Positions 8,301 through 16,300 of a stretch of 26,560 bases of DNA are shown here, one piece after another (within the stretch, counting starts at the first letter, position 1; every line of letters begins with the position of its first letter). The position numbers and the translations under genes were made by a program. This DNA is from a virus. Location: the IMG/VR virus record IMGVR_UViG_3300032047_000108, positions 1 through 26,560 of that record; one strand, 5' to 3'. The notes below the pieces were generated by a model. It was given only the letters and a program-made list of their open reading frames with translations. It was not told the DNA's origin and did not search any database.

Positions 8301-9988
8301 ATTTCAACCCAAGCTTTATTCCAATCAACTTCTTTACGTTCCAACGCAGCATTTGAAGCGTTTTCAATAGCTGTTTGCATTGCCTCTGTTAAACCTTCAC
8401 CTCCACTATCTGCTAATAAATCAATGGCATAATCTTTAAGGGTTCTTTCTATTGCTTCTTTAGATTGACCTTTTAAAGCTGAGTAAAGTTTATTACCTAT
8501 TCTACCTGAAAACCTTTCTAGTATACTATTAGCGGCACCAACAACAGTATGATGAGTTAAATTTTTTACACTTATTTCACCCGCTTTTATTCTATCTTCT
8601 AATTGTTTTTTCTTTTCAACATAATTAGGGTCTGTTACAGAAAGATTTATCAATTCTTTATAAGCATCACTAGCATCAGTGTTTTCATCAAATTCTCCTC
8701 CTGCAGCTGTTGAAATACCTATTACTGCTAGACCAGGAATACCCATTGTAGAAACTGCCATATAAGGTAAACTAGCAACAGCTTCTTTAGTTGTTCTACT
8801 TAAAGCTCTACCTAAACCAGTAAAATCTCCATCGGATACAGCTTTGCTAATACTTTCAGAAACACCCATTTCATATTTAAATATTTTTTCATCTAGCTGA
8901 TCAATGTGATTATCTATATTATCTGCAATATCTATTGCGTAATCACCAACTTCTTTACCAGAATATTTTTCAAAAGCTAGTTTAAAAGGTTCATAACCTG
9001 GTTGAGCCAAAGCGCTAAATATGTTTTCAATTGTTCCAAGTTTAGAATTAGCAATTAAATCGTTTATAGCTTTTGCTTCTGCAGAAGCGTCACCAGCATA
9101 TCTTTTTTCAATTTCATCTAATTGATCAGGATAAAAAGCTCTTGCAGCTATTTTATTAGCAAAACTATCTCCTCTTAATAAACCAGATGTTATAGTAGAT
9201 ATAGTGTTTACGGTTCTATAAACCGTGTCTTTACTAAAAAATCCAGGATCTTGAGCATCGTGTATTTGTTTTCTTTTTTTATCGTAATCTGGTACTATTC
9301 TTTCTAGCTCTTTTACTTTTTTATTTAAAGCGTTTTTTTCTTCTTCATTTAAATTATCACTTTTAGCAGTTAATTTAAGTATATCTATTTTTCTTTTTAA
9401 ATCTTCTGTTTTATTTTCAGCCTCAAAATCTTCATCTAATTTAAAACCCGCTTTTTGAATAGCTGATAATTCATTTTCATTATATTCGTATAGTTTTAAA
9501 GTAGCGTTTTTTAGGTCTTTAATTTCATTACCATCTTCATCTACACTAGGAACAAATAAATCGTTGTATACATCTGCTGATCTTATTGATAAATCTATAC
9601 CTTCATTTATAGTATTTTTTAAATTATTTATAAATTCAGTGTCATTTCTTTTTAAAGCTCTTATTATTTTTCTTTTATTAGGAAAATCTTTAACAGCATA
9701 AGAAGTGGCTTTGTTTATTAAACGATCAGCTTCTGTTGAAACTTCTTCTAATTCAGTATAAGTAAAAGGAGTAGGTGACTCTAACGTGTCAACTTCTGTA
9801 GAAGCTATTTTAGTTTCTTTTGGTTCATCACCAATAACAACTTCATCAAGTACCTCTGTTCCAATAGGTTTATCTTCCTCAGTTTCAACTGGAGTTGGAT
9901 TGTCAGCTTGCCACTGTTTTACTTTATTGTCTAGATCATCTCCATACAAACCTTGTGACTGCCACTCTATTATTTTTTCTTCTAACAT
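2363..9988 (-). CDS. giant multidomain virion protein with HAD phosphatase domain (putative ejected/polyvalent protein)
   Basis: The 2541-residue product is the largest in the window and lies last in the virion module, where internal ejected proteins are usually encoded. The N-terminus is acidic and helical. Hydrophobic stretches lie at about 400-435 and 560-585, a coiled coil at 625-735, and a segment with weak sigma-region-2 resemblance at 808-866 (FDPTKSEASTYM from 846). A His-rich block spans 1434-1460 (HRGHWHK, YEYEHAMP). A HAD phosphatase domain lies at 1622-1770: motif I FDFDDTL (Asp1627, Asp1629), motif II Thr1705 in LTARP, a candidate motif III Lys1742, motif IV Asp1761/Asp1762. A helical C-terminal region (about 2050-2350) contains FLNVRSGSLQMLSNVNF and two further hydrophobic segments, reminiscent of domains in phage polyvalent proteins. 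No RNA-polymerase DxDGD motif was found. The start abuts the upstream stop (TAAATG). Packaging in the virion is inferred. Confidence 0.85.
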   Translation of the reverse strand: MLEEKIIEWQSQGLYGDDLDNKVKQWQADNPTPVETEEDKPIGTEVLDEVVIGDEPKETKIASTEVDTLESPTPFTYTELEEVSTEADRLINKATSYAVKDFPNKRKIIRALKRNDTEFINNLKNTINEGIDLSIRSADVYNDLFVPSVDEDGNEIKDLKNATLKLYEYNENELSAIQKAGFKLDEDFEAENKTEDLKRKIDILKLTAKSDNLNEEEKNALNKKVKELERIVPDYDKKRKQIHDAQDPGFFSKDTVYRTVNTISTITSGLLRGDSFANKIAARAFYPDQLDEIEKRYAGDASAEAKAINDLIANSKLGTIENIFSALAQPGYEPFKLAFEKYSGKEVGDYAIDIADNIDNHIDQLDEKIFKYEMGVSESISKAVSDGDFTGLGRALSRTTKEAVASLPYMAVSTMGIPGLAVIGISTAAGGEFDENTDASDAYKELINLSVTDPNYVEKKKQLEDRIKAGEISVKNLTHHTVVGAANSILERFSGRIGNKLYSALKGQSKEAIERTLKDYAIDLLADSGGEGLTEAMQTAIENASNAALERKEVDWNKAWVEILDAGIIGSVSGFGVSGTATTTNLASKAIDTKNQNNILKKSNVDNSYELFDKDDITSEGQIQFTQIAGAKKRLEQELQSKTKSGKITVEKSNSIKEKFIQTQQAVNLLKPFGLSTNVRATGLMLEKERLEKAIKDLEKVSPEAAVKLKEKLEFINLKLAESIKQAEIERANTVGMSILPTGAQEGDMDINEGEMDLTEQSAEDLIAEFEAEQKGKKLSELTKDYKEGDSKNINKLKKQYQAVGRDALQRWAGKRGVPLNLSNPEVNQEVTSLLNMQFDSFTRNFDPTKSEASTYMNQIAKRIGPKIVEEATRKSQQVSQDVLQEKGVSLETTSQKDFDSKTEEVTGKRDKRYLGSNEKVNEVVGIEARKQIENETGQAILDQVAKGKNTTGIVSAINAMFGDAKARAEKNDVVAGKWNILGDKIGSFKKGYPKFVDNIVDADFISQLPTAYIKQSGLREILGVKKIGKSDKVVVKEDGKKSYSRPDTYLLPGEITPKMVQEVKDYFKKGNQNRLGLFQKMSTEIAMEQLIELKNDDVFMSKLQDALGKDKNAVDFINDLESKMDQRTKEDTTLDVTSKIDKFIENVLEPRIKESGGAAGSGPTPGAIAQALKTALKGYQSLIKKGKPFKEALNKFINDFINALQDKYSLTRNQIKDITSIIRKKLKTALDFNQKKLKELVKDFDLKLKGRSKIDDLLTKRGLNKTLDLPTLVLTKEGRKTIVDTYRKVVQLLPRAAWVGPQGGHVFATSGSDYDISMSPTITRGPNKGKPNPRYDKKKAAALTKLREEISDMLSDPETKFGDDIDGVDNFSVSSYSTIFKGTPAEIKEKADTFNDKVGKIHKVLWQRINKLIADDKTIAPDIATYLKLVANHRGHWHKMGAQIFGYSLNPKQRYEYEHAMPATAAYQYLLDAILEGKRFNDIYDLVIDNYKVIALDKADDNKLRKAKLQRNMPKGWNPFDGKWWQRYFNTDVAKTDGGINPGNIVDLDGNPLSEVFDINSKGETKLVELTAAEKKAKNKITKLAPTITDKKQTTKEIKQTLLTSLKAKVKALNPFKKRKGLSVFDFDDTLAFSDSKVVVTQNGKTFKITPAEFAESFSTLESEGATFNFDEFNKVVKGRKGPLADLALKRQKKFGSGDIFVLTARPQASAKSIQRFLKGIGLDLPLSNITGLENGTPEAKALWVVDKAADGYNDFYFADDALPNVQAVKDILSQIDVKSKVQLAIADKAKKLDQEMNDLIEDAAGIDATTEVTDVEARLEGKKRDKGFLKRVLRQFKITSSADDFLGLGYKLFGFGKKGTSQQKWYIDNLIKPYDKAEQELISAKVTTANDFSAIKKAFPSLKNYGPFKMKNPLNEEIGYKSFTVSQAVRVYLWNKQGMDIPGISKTDIDNLVEAVDTNFEFQQFADKLQLIQKEGEYPKPSIYWFAGDIKSDILSGLDKTFRAKLLTEWKSNVDIAFSDKNLNKLEAAFGSKYVEAIRDAITRMTSGSNRSTYEGSGSRQVNEMMDWLNGSVAVAMFLNVRSGSLQMLSNVNFINWGDNNIYAAAKAFASKDYVPAVMKLMNSDYLVNRRDGLKINVNEAELAAAANQGGFKGMLNYLLDKGFILTRIFDSLAIATGGATFYINRTKANLKRVNAETGKLYTQAEAEAAAFDDFYAIAEETQQSSNPSKISSQQASLFGRVILAFQNVTMQYNRKAKKMLLDFVNRRRRPGMTQRESDLSNLSGVIYYVAVQNLIFNSLQQALFALAFDEEEEREKDKVANTINGMMDSLLFGLGFGGAIVSTVKNVARELNFQHNRKTPKYEEAVWNLFDISPVIDQKVRNVRTALRTFSWNREEIKKRGWSLENPAYLAIAQLISAFGNIPIDRLLRKYNNINQAFDEETRTFERVALLLGWNGWNFGLPYWGRESTIQQELQDEETLKKKFKADVRKAKKDGFTKRIPFTGENSWSEGIPKGFKLGKDYVQIERYDGMIQYYKKP

Positions 9989-11095
9989 TTAACTTAATTT
10001 ATTTTGCTCCATGTATTTTTTAGCATTTTCTTTTCTTTTTTCTGCTACATCAAATACTGCCGCATCTTCTTGAACATCAGGTAATTGGTTAGTTGTGAAT
10101 TGTACTAAATAATTTTTCATGAAATATTTTTTATAATGATCCATGAATAATATTTTTTTACTTTGTGATAATGGTAAAACTTTTTCATATTGCCAAGCGC
10201 TTTCATAAGCTGTAGCGTTTTGAGTCATTTGATCATCTTCTTCAACGCTAGTTAACTCAGCTAAGTAAACATTCCACGATGCAACTGCTTCTTGTTCTCT
10301 GTCTAATAAACCTGCAACCTCAGCATTGATAAATGGATCTGTTTTTCTCTCTATTTTATCTAGATCATATCTTAGTATGTTTCTACCTTTTCCATTACCA
10401 ATTTCTACTATTTCATATATAGGAGTTCCATCAGGATTTTTTAAAACAAATTCATCTAGTATTTTAGCTGTTTCTAATAATTCGCCTGTTTCTGGATTGA
10501 CCATATCTGGACTAAATAGACCAACTTCAGTTAGAAGTCTAGTCATATCTTTATTAATATCTGGAGTCGATGCTATTAAGAAAGTTCCACTGTTTAATAA
10601 TACTTTTAATGTAGAGCTATTTATAATTAAAGGTTCATAAAAACCAGGACCAGTAAATGTAATTTCTTGACTACTATCTTCTAATAGTTCTAAACTTATT
10701 TCATAACCATCTGATCTAGAGAAACCAGGTTTTTCAGTTAACATAGATTGAGCAATGGTATAATCAGCATTGTTTACTACATCAAAGTTTGGTTCTTCAG
10801 TAACAGATAATTCACCTCCTAAATTCTCCATGAATTCTACAAAGATTTTAGGAGCACTTTGTAAAGCAGCTAATGAAGCTAATTCAAACTCACAGTTTTC
10901 TGTATCACATTCACCAGATTTAACTTTTAATTCTAACTCAGCATATACTTTTTCTGTACCTTCAAAAGCTTTTAAAATATTAAAATTAGAATCAGTAGGT
11001 TTTGCTAAAAACTTTTTATTATAAGCCATAGCATCACTATAAAGCATTTGCCTTAGGATTAAGTTTTTATTTATATTTTCTATTTTATTCATCAT
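9989..11095 (-). CDS. virion-associated protein of unknown function (368 residues)
   Basis: The product is acidic, mostly helical at both ends with a beta-like middle, and has no signal peptide or membrane segment. It begins with two consecutive Met codons; the first, at 11095, is used here. Cys63 and Cys68 lie close together (GECDTENCEF). The C-terminal 60 residues are charged and helical, ending EQNKLS. The gene sits between the Ala/Gln-rich internal-protein gene (11 bases upstream) and the giant-protein gene, which it abuts (TAAATG). That position suggests a component of the ejected or internal complex, or a partner of the giant protein. I do not recognise the family. Confidence 0.8.
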   Translation of the reverse strand: MMNKIENINKNLILRQMLYSDAMAYNKKFLAKPTDSNFNILKAFEGTEKVYAELELKVKSGECDTENCEFELASLAALQSAPKIFVEFMENLGGELSVTEEPNFDVVNNADYTIAQSMLTEKPGFSRSDGYEISLELLEDSSQEITFTGPGFYEPLIINSSTLKVLLNSGTFLIASTPDINKDMTRLLTEVGLFSPDMVNPETGELLETAKILDEFVLKNPDGTPIYEIVEIGNGKGRNILRYDLDKIERKTDPFINAEVAGLLDREQEAVASWNVYLAELTSVEEDDQMTQNATAYESAWQYEKVLPLSQSKKILFMDHYKKYFMKNYLVQFTTNQLPDVQEDAAVFDVAEKRKENAKKYMEQNKLS

Positions 11096-11106
11096 AGCTA
11101 GTTATT

Positions 11107-11844
11107 TTAAAATAAATCGGATAAATTACCCGCGCTTTTTCCAGCTGACAAACTACTCGCCATGCCGCCTATTGCTCCTGTTATTGCAGACGTAGCGTCT
11201 CTACTTGCTTGCGCTGCGTTATTAGTAGCTTGATCTAATTGACCAGCAACTCTATTTAATTTTTGCATTTCTCTTTGTTCTCTAGCATTAAACTCAAATG
11301 CTCTACCTTGTGCCATTGCTGATTGTTCTCTAGCTCCTTCAGAAATACTTATATTCTGTATTCTTTGTTTTTCTGACATCACTTGTTGTTGTAATTGAGC
11401 TTCACCTTGTGCTCTTCTATCTTCATTCGCCTTTTCTTGTTGCTCAATACTTGCTGTTACACCTTGCTTCGCCTTTAATGCTGCTTGAGCTAATGCTGTA
11501 GCTCCACCTGCACCTGCTCCGGTTGCTCTTAATGTATCTAATGTGTTAGCTAAACTAATATCTGCTTCTTCTATTTTCATTTCAGCAGCTTTAGTAGCAA
11601 CACTTAGATTAGCAAAAGGATTTGATAACGTGTTAGATAGATCAGTAGCCATACTAGCCAAGCTAGTTACATTATCGTAAGGATTTATAATTGATTGTCT
11701 ATTTCTTTCTAAATGATCTAATTTTTTCTGCAGAGATTTTGCGAGTCTTCTTTGACGTCTAGCAGCTCTTCTAGCTTTTCCTGATCCAAAAAGACCTCCT
11801 ATTAAGTTAACTGCTGCGCCTACTGCGGCTACTGGTACTGGCAT
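11107..11844 (-). CDS. Ala/Gln-rich internal virion (cargo or ejection) protein
   Basis: The 245-residue product begins with a Gly/Ala/Val-rich hydrophobic patch (MPVPVAAVGAAVNLIGGLFG) followed by a very basic helix (residues 21-50, KARRAARRQRRLAK). A characteristic block reads NPYDNVTSL, NPFANLSVATKAAEMKIEEA, then ADISLANTLDTLRATGAGAG at about 94-113. The rest is a long Gln/Ala/Glu-rich helix (about 125-215) and a Gly/Ala/Ser C-terminus. This composition (short membrane-active patch, basic helix, long Ala/Gln coiled coil) matches small internal or ejection proteins of podoviruses such as the T7 gp14 and P22 gp7 classes, by analogy and not by detected homology. It is encoded just after the tail proteins and before the giant protein, as expected for virion cargo. 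Role moderately confident. Confidence 0.8.
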   Translation of the reverse strand: MPVPVAAVGAAVNLIGGLFGSGKARRAARRQRRLAKSLQKKLDHLERNRQSIINPYDNVTSLASMATDLSNTLSNPFANLSVATKAAEMKIEEADISLANTLDTLRATGAGAGGATALAQAALKAKQGVTASIEQQEKANEDRRAQGEAQLQQQVMSEKQRIQNISISEGAREQSAMAQGRAFEFNAREQREMQKLNRVAGQLDQATNNAAQASRDATSAITGAIGGMASSLSAGKSAGNLSDLF

Positions 11845-11862
11845 ATTATTATATTTTTATTA

Positions 11863-13278
11863 TTATTGTTGTATTGCAAATGTACTACTAACAGCAAATA
11901 GTTCTTTTAAACCACCTGGGTTTGTTGTTGTATCTGTTTTCATAGTAACTGTTGTGTAATAAGCTTTTATTCCAGTCATTGAATTACCAAATAATACTTC
12001 ACCTGCCATAGGTGTTTGAGTGTTATTAGGTATGACTGCCATATATTTATTTTGTTTTCTATCAAACCCTGCTCTATACTGAACATTGTTTTCTGTATAA
12101 GTTCCTTCATCGTAACTATATATTTTTCTATATTGATTAGCTCCTGTACCTTGTACAATAGTATCAACATGACTAATCCAGTTACCACCACTTGCATCAA
12201 AACCTGTTTCATCAGATATAAATGCTGTTACTTCCCAACCATTAGTTCCTTCGTAATTAATTGTTTGGAAAGTTTTAATATTATTTGGAGCTGGATTAAA
12301 AACAAATTGTATAGATGATTGATGAGATGTTCCGTAAAAATTATTTCTTGTTTGATTTGAATAATGTTTATAAACTCTTGATTGATCGTTCTCGTCTTTT
12401 GTTGTATAAAAATATCCTTGAGAGCTAAACATATCGTCTGGTTTATAAGTATAAAAACTTGTCCAACCCTGGGATCTTTCATCAAAACTTAAAGTGTAAT
12501 AAGTAGTACCTGTATATCTAGCATCAGGTTGTATTGATAAAACATAGTTTTGATTATAATTATCATAACACCCTAATACAGCTCCATTACTAGTAACTAA
12601 AGATAATTTATCTCTAAAGAAATCTATCATTCCAAAATTAGATATTTCTGTTATACTACCACCAGCTAATCTTAATACAGCATTTCTATTTTTATCTACA
12701 AAATACTTATTATAACCATATACAGCAAAAGATTCTGGGTTAGTTCCTATACCCCAATTACCTGGGTAAGGAGTAATTTGTCCTATAACTTGTAAACCTG
12801 TAGAACTTATACCTACACCTTCAGCGGTGTATATAGCGTCTTTATCTATTAAAGCTCTATTTACTTTACGCTCTTGAAAAACAATTAAATTAGTATCTTC
12901 TGCGTATAACTTTTGTATACTACCACTTATTGGATCAACTGATCGAGTTATTTCTTCCGCTACACTAAATTGATTAGTATCATTAACACCTGTTCTAGAA
13001 TTAAATATACCAGAGTATATTAAAGAGTTAGATCTTCTAGCTTGAGCATCATTTTCTTCTACAATATAAGCTTTAACACCTAGATCAACACTAGTATTAT
13101 TATAACCTCCTCTAATACGAGATTCTTCAATATACCAATCTTCATCTTGAGTGGATGAAGGAGGAGCTGTCCAATCAGGTATTTTTAAAGCACCGACAAG
13201 ATTGTTTTGAGCAGGTATATCAGCTATTCTCTTCACATAAAATGAGTTAAAATATGATACCTCAAGTGTTAATGCCAT
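11863..13278 (-). CDS. tail muzzle/stabilisation-type protein, second part
   Basis: The 471-residue product is beta-rich, rich in Tyr, Asn and Gly, and lacks any signal peptide. The centre (about 120-235) carries motifs I associate with crAss-like and marine podovirus muzzle proteins: LIVFQERKVNRALIDKDAIY, then NPESFAVYGYNKYFVDKNRN, then LRLAGGSITEISNFGMIDFF. These read as blades of a beta-propeller-like fold at the distal end of a short tail. It lies directly downstream of the 1377-residue muzzle-type gene in the same orientation with a 30-base AT-rich gap, and the two products probably assemble together. In crAss-like phages comparable motifs occur, as I recall, inside a single muzzle protein, so this may be a split version. 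The structural role is fairly sure; exact subunit identity is inferred. Confidence 0.8.
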   Translation of the reverse strand: MALTLEVSYFNSFYVKRIADIPAQNNLVGALKIPDWTAPPSSTQDEDWYIEESRIRGGYNNTSVDLGVKAYIVEENDAQARRSNSLIYSGIFNSRTGVNDTNQFSVAEEITRSVDPISGSIQKLYAEDTNLIVFQERKVNRALIDKDAIYTAEGVGISSTGLQVIGQITPYPGNWGIGTNPESFAVYGYNKYFVDKNRNAVLRLAGGSITEISNFGMIDFFRDKLSLVTSNGAVLGCYDNYNQNYVLSIQPDARYTGTTYYTLSFDERSQGWTSFYTYKPDDMFSSQGYFYTTKDENDQSRVYKHYSNQTRNNFYGTSHQSSIQFVFNPAPNNIKTFQTINYEGTNGWEVTAFISDETGFDASGGNWISHVDTIVQGTGANQYRKIYSYDEGTYTENNVQYRAGFDRKQNKYMAVIPNNTQTPMAGEVLFGNSMTGIKAYYTTVTMKTDTTTNPGGLKELFAVSSTFAIQQ

Positions 13279-13308
13279 ATTATTAGTATTACTTGTTTTT
13301 ATTAATTA

Positions 13309-16300
13309 TTACAATGGACCTAAGTTACACTGACCAGTGTATGTCGCATCTCCAAAGTTTATAACTAAACTCTGCGTTCCAGTTCCACATGCTTCACCTG
13401 TTACGTTTGTTGTAAACGCTCTATATTCTCCAGGTATACTAAAGTTTTTAGTAAATGTTCCAGGAAAACCATTGCTGGCTGTTAATTGTATATTGTTTAT
13501 AGTATTGTTACTAGTATCTATTGCTTGCGACCATGAAGAGTTTGCGTTAGCTCTATACTGTATTGTTACATAGCATGATATACTTCCAGTTCCACCAGTC
13601 TGAGTAAGTACAGGTATAATTTTCATAACACCTTGAGTTAATGCTCCTGTTGTAGATCCAGTCGCTGCATTAGCTCTTACATTGTAAAACTGTATAGCAT
13701 TAGATGGGTAAAATATACCACCAATAGTACCATATGCACCAGTGCTAGTAGTAGAATTACTTGCACCAAAGAAAGTTTCATAACTTTGATTACAAACAGC
13801 TACAGCATTACCCTGTCTACCGAAACATATAGCTCTAGGCACATGTTGGATACCTACTGTAAATTGTATTTGACACGTAGCTGATAATCCATTACCGTTT
13901 ACATCTCTAACCCTCGCTTTTATTGTCCATGTATCACCTTCTACTAATGAACCTGTATTAGCGGTTAGTAAACCACTAGAGCTCATTGTAAATTTATTTA
14001 ATACTGACGATGCGTTAGTAGGATCTAAATCAAACAGTAATTCATTGGTTCGATTAGCAACATTAGCTGATCCATTTTTCGCTGTAAATTGTTTTATTGT
14101 AGTGCTAGATATTGTAATACCAGTCGGGTTTGTACAGCTATCAAAAGTTGGAGCCACGTTTGTTAAAGTAGCTGTGTATGTTACATTACTTGTATATGTT
14201 TGACCCACACCACCTGGTTGATACGTTACTGCAAAAGTTAAATTATAAACATCATTTGAAGGGTTTGCATCTGATAAAGCACTATACCAAAACGTAGTTC
14301 CCGACGCTGTTTTTAATTGATACTCTGCATCACTACCAGTGTGCGTAAATGTAAACAAACTACTTACATTATTACTTTGACTTAAATCATTAGCTCTATA
14401 AGCGCTAACAATAGATATATTAGACAAATGAGCGTTGTTAGTTACGGTTGTTCCACCTCCTGTTACAAACTCTATATCAGTTCCTATTTGACTTGTAGCT
14501 GTTAAGCTTTCCGGGAAGTTAGCTGAATTAGTAGTAAGAGCTGTTATACCAGGGTCTTGAGAGTTTATTAAAGAGTTTAAAGTATTTATTTTACCTTGTA
14601 ACGATGTTTCGTAGAATAATTCCAATAATGAAAATACAGGTCTTGTTTCTGCTACAGCTAAAAACGGAGACATAGTAGGTAAATTGTTAGAAGCATTAGA
14701 AACTTGAGAACTACACGTTGCTCCCACAGGACCCGCTATAGTTGATTGTAATGTTTGTATTTTACCGTTTTGAGTTATATCTATTTTTATAGCAAATGGA
14801 TTTAAATCCGCATTATATAAAGGACCAACGTCTGGATCTGTGCCAGAAGGAGTTCCTTCAGCACTAGCTGGAGTTGTTCCCCAAGGAATACAACCTAATG
14901 TTGATGGAGTTGTTACTCCACTTGAATCTGTTAAAACCACTTGACCATATGGACCCTGAGCAATACCAGCTTTAAAAGGTATTGATTGTATTTCCATATC
15001 TCTTACTGTTTGAATAGATAAAACTTCTTGAGCTATATTTCCAGGATAATACTGAGTGTTCCAAGCAATACTAGTTCTAGGATAACCATATGGTCTAGCC
15101 GCATTTCTATTGTTTATTCTAGGGTTGTTAACTCTTATATTTAAAACTTGACTACTAGTATACTCTGTATCAGTAGGTCCAACTTCATTTAAATCTCTAG
15201 GTATTTTATTTATATTATCACTTAATAAAACACTAAAAGCACTTTTGTTTTCTTCTGCAGTCCCTGTAATAGGTAAACCATTTACAAAACCAGGCAAATA
15301 AACATTATAATATTCTTGCTCTTGTTGTTTGACAACTATTTTATAACTATACCATCCTAAAGGGTTATTAGTGGCGTGCCAGATACCAGGTTGACCGCCT
15401 GTTGTTTCTGTACCAATAGCATTATCTACTCTTATACTTAGTGTTTTACCTAACCAATCTAGTATTGGATTAGATATTTGATCACTAAGAGTATTGTAAG
15501 GAAGAAAAACAGTAGAACCTTGAGCCCCTGGAACATCGTCATAAGCAGAAAGTATAACATCAGATTGTCTACCGTATCTATCAGCTAATATAAAACCTAC
15601 TTGATATGTTCTGTCTTGTTTTAAATTATGATAAGGATATTCAATATGACTAGTGTTGTATGGTTTTTTATTATCTGTTAAAGCACTAAAATTTATAGAG
15701 CTTGGACTAGTGTGTTTATCTACATAATTACCATATACAATTCTATTACTTATAATTTCTTGAGACAAGGCTTTTAAAGGTACTTTATCATAAACTCTTA
15801 CAGTTTGAGAACTTGGCAATGTCTTATATGGTTTGTTAGAAGCGTAATCATAGTCATAAAACCTTTCATTTTGATTTTCACCATTAACAGGATCCCACCA
15901 GCTAATTCTACTTAATGAAGAGATGTTTACTAAATCTACTGTATCTAAAACTTTAACAGCTAATGAATCAGATTCTTTATATAAAACATCTATAGAACTT
16001 ATCAATAAATTACTCACAGCACCGTTAACAGTTGATTCTGGAAAAGGTATTCTTAAATTAATATTTTGAGTGTTATTTTCAAACCAATTTAATATAGTTG
16101 ATTCAAACGCGTTATCCATATCTTCTGGTTGAGGAAACGAACCTCCTCCAAATTCACTATATTGTTTAGGAATAAACATGCATTGGGTAAACGGAGCCAT
16201 TAAAGAGTATTCATTGTCTTCAAACTTAAACCTATAACTAAATCTTACAAATTTATCTTCTAAAAACTTAGCATCTCCTGTCCAATTAGCATCATAATCA

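Noticed and set aside
11976-12485. Two alternative-frame open frames inside the 471-residue tail gene, suggesting a frameshift or overlapping gene
   Set aside because: The main frame is intact throughout and carries the family motifs; the others are Ile/Leu/Gln-rich products of A/T-rich codons.
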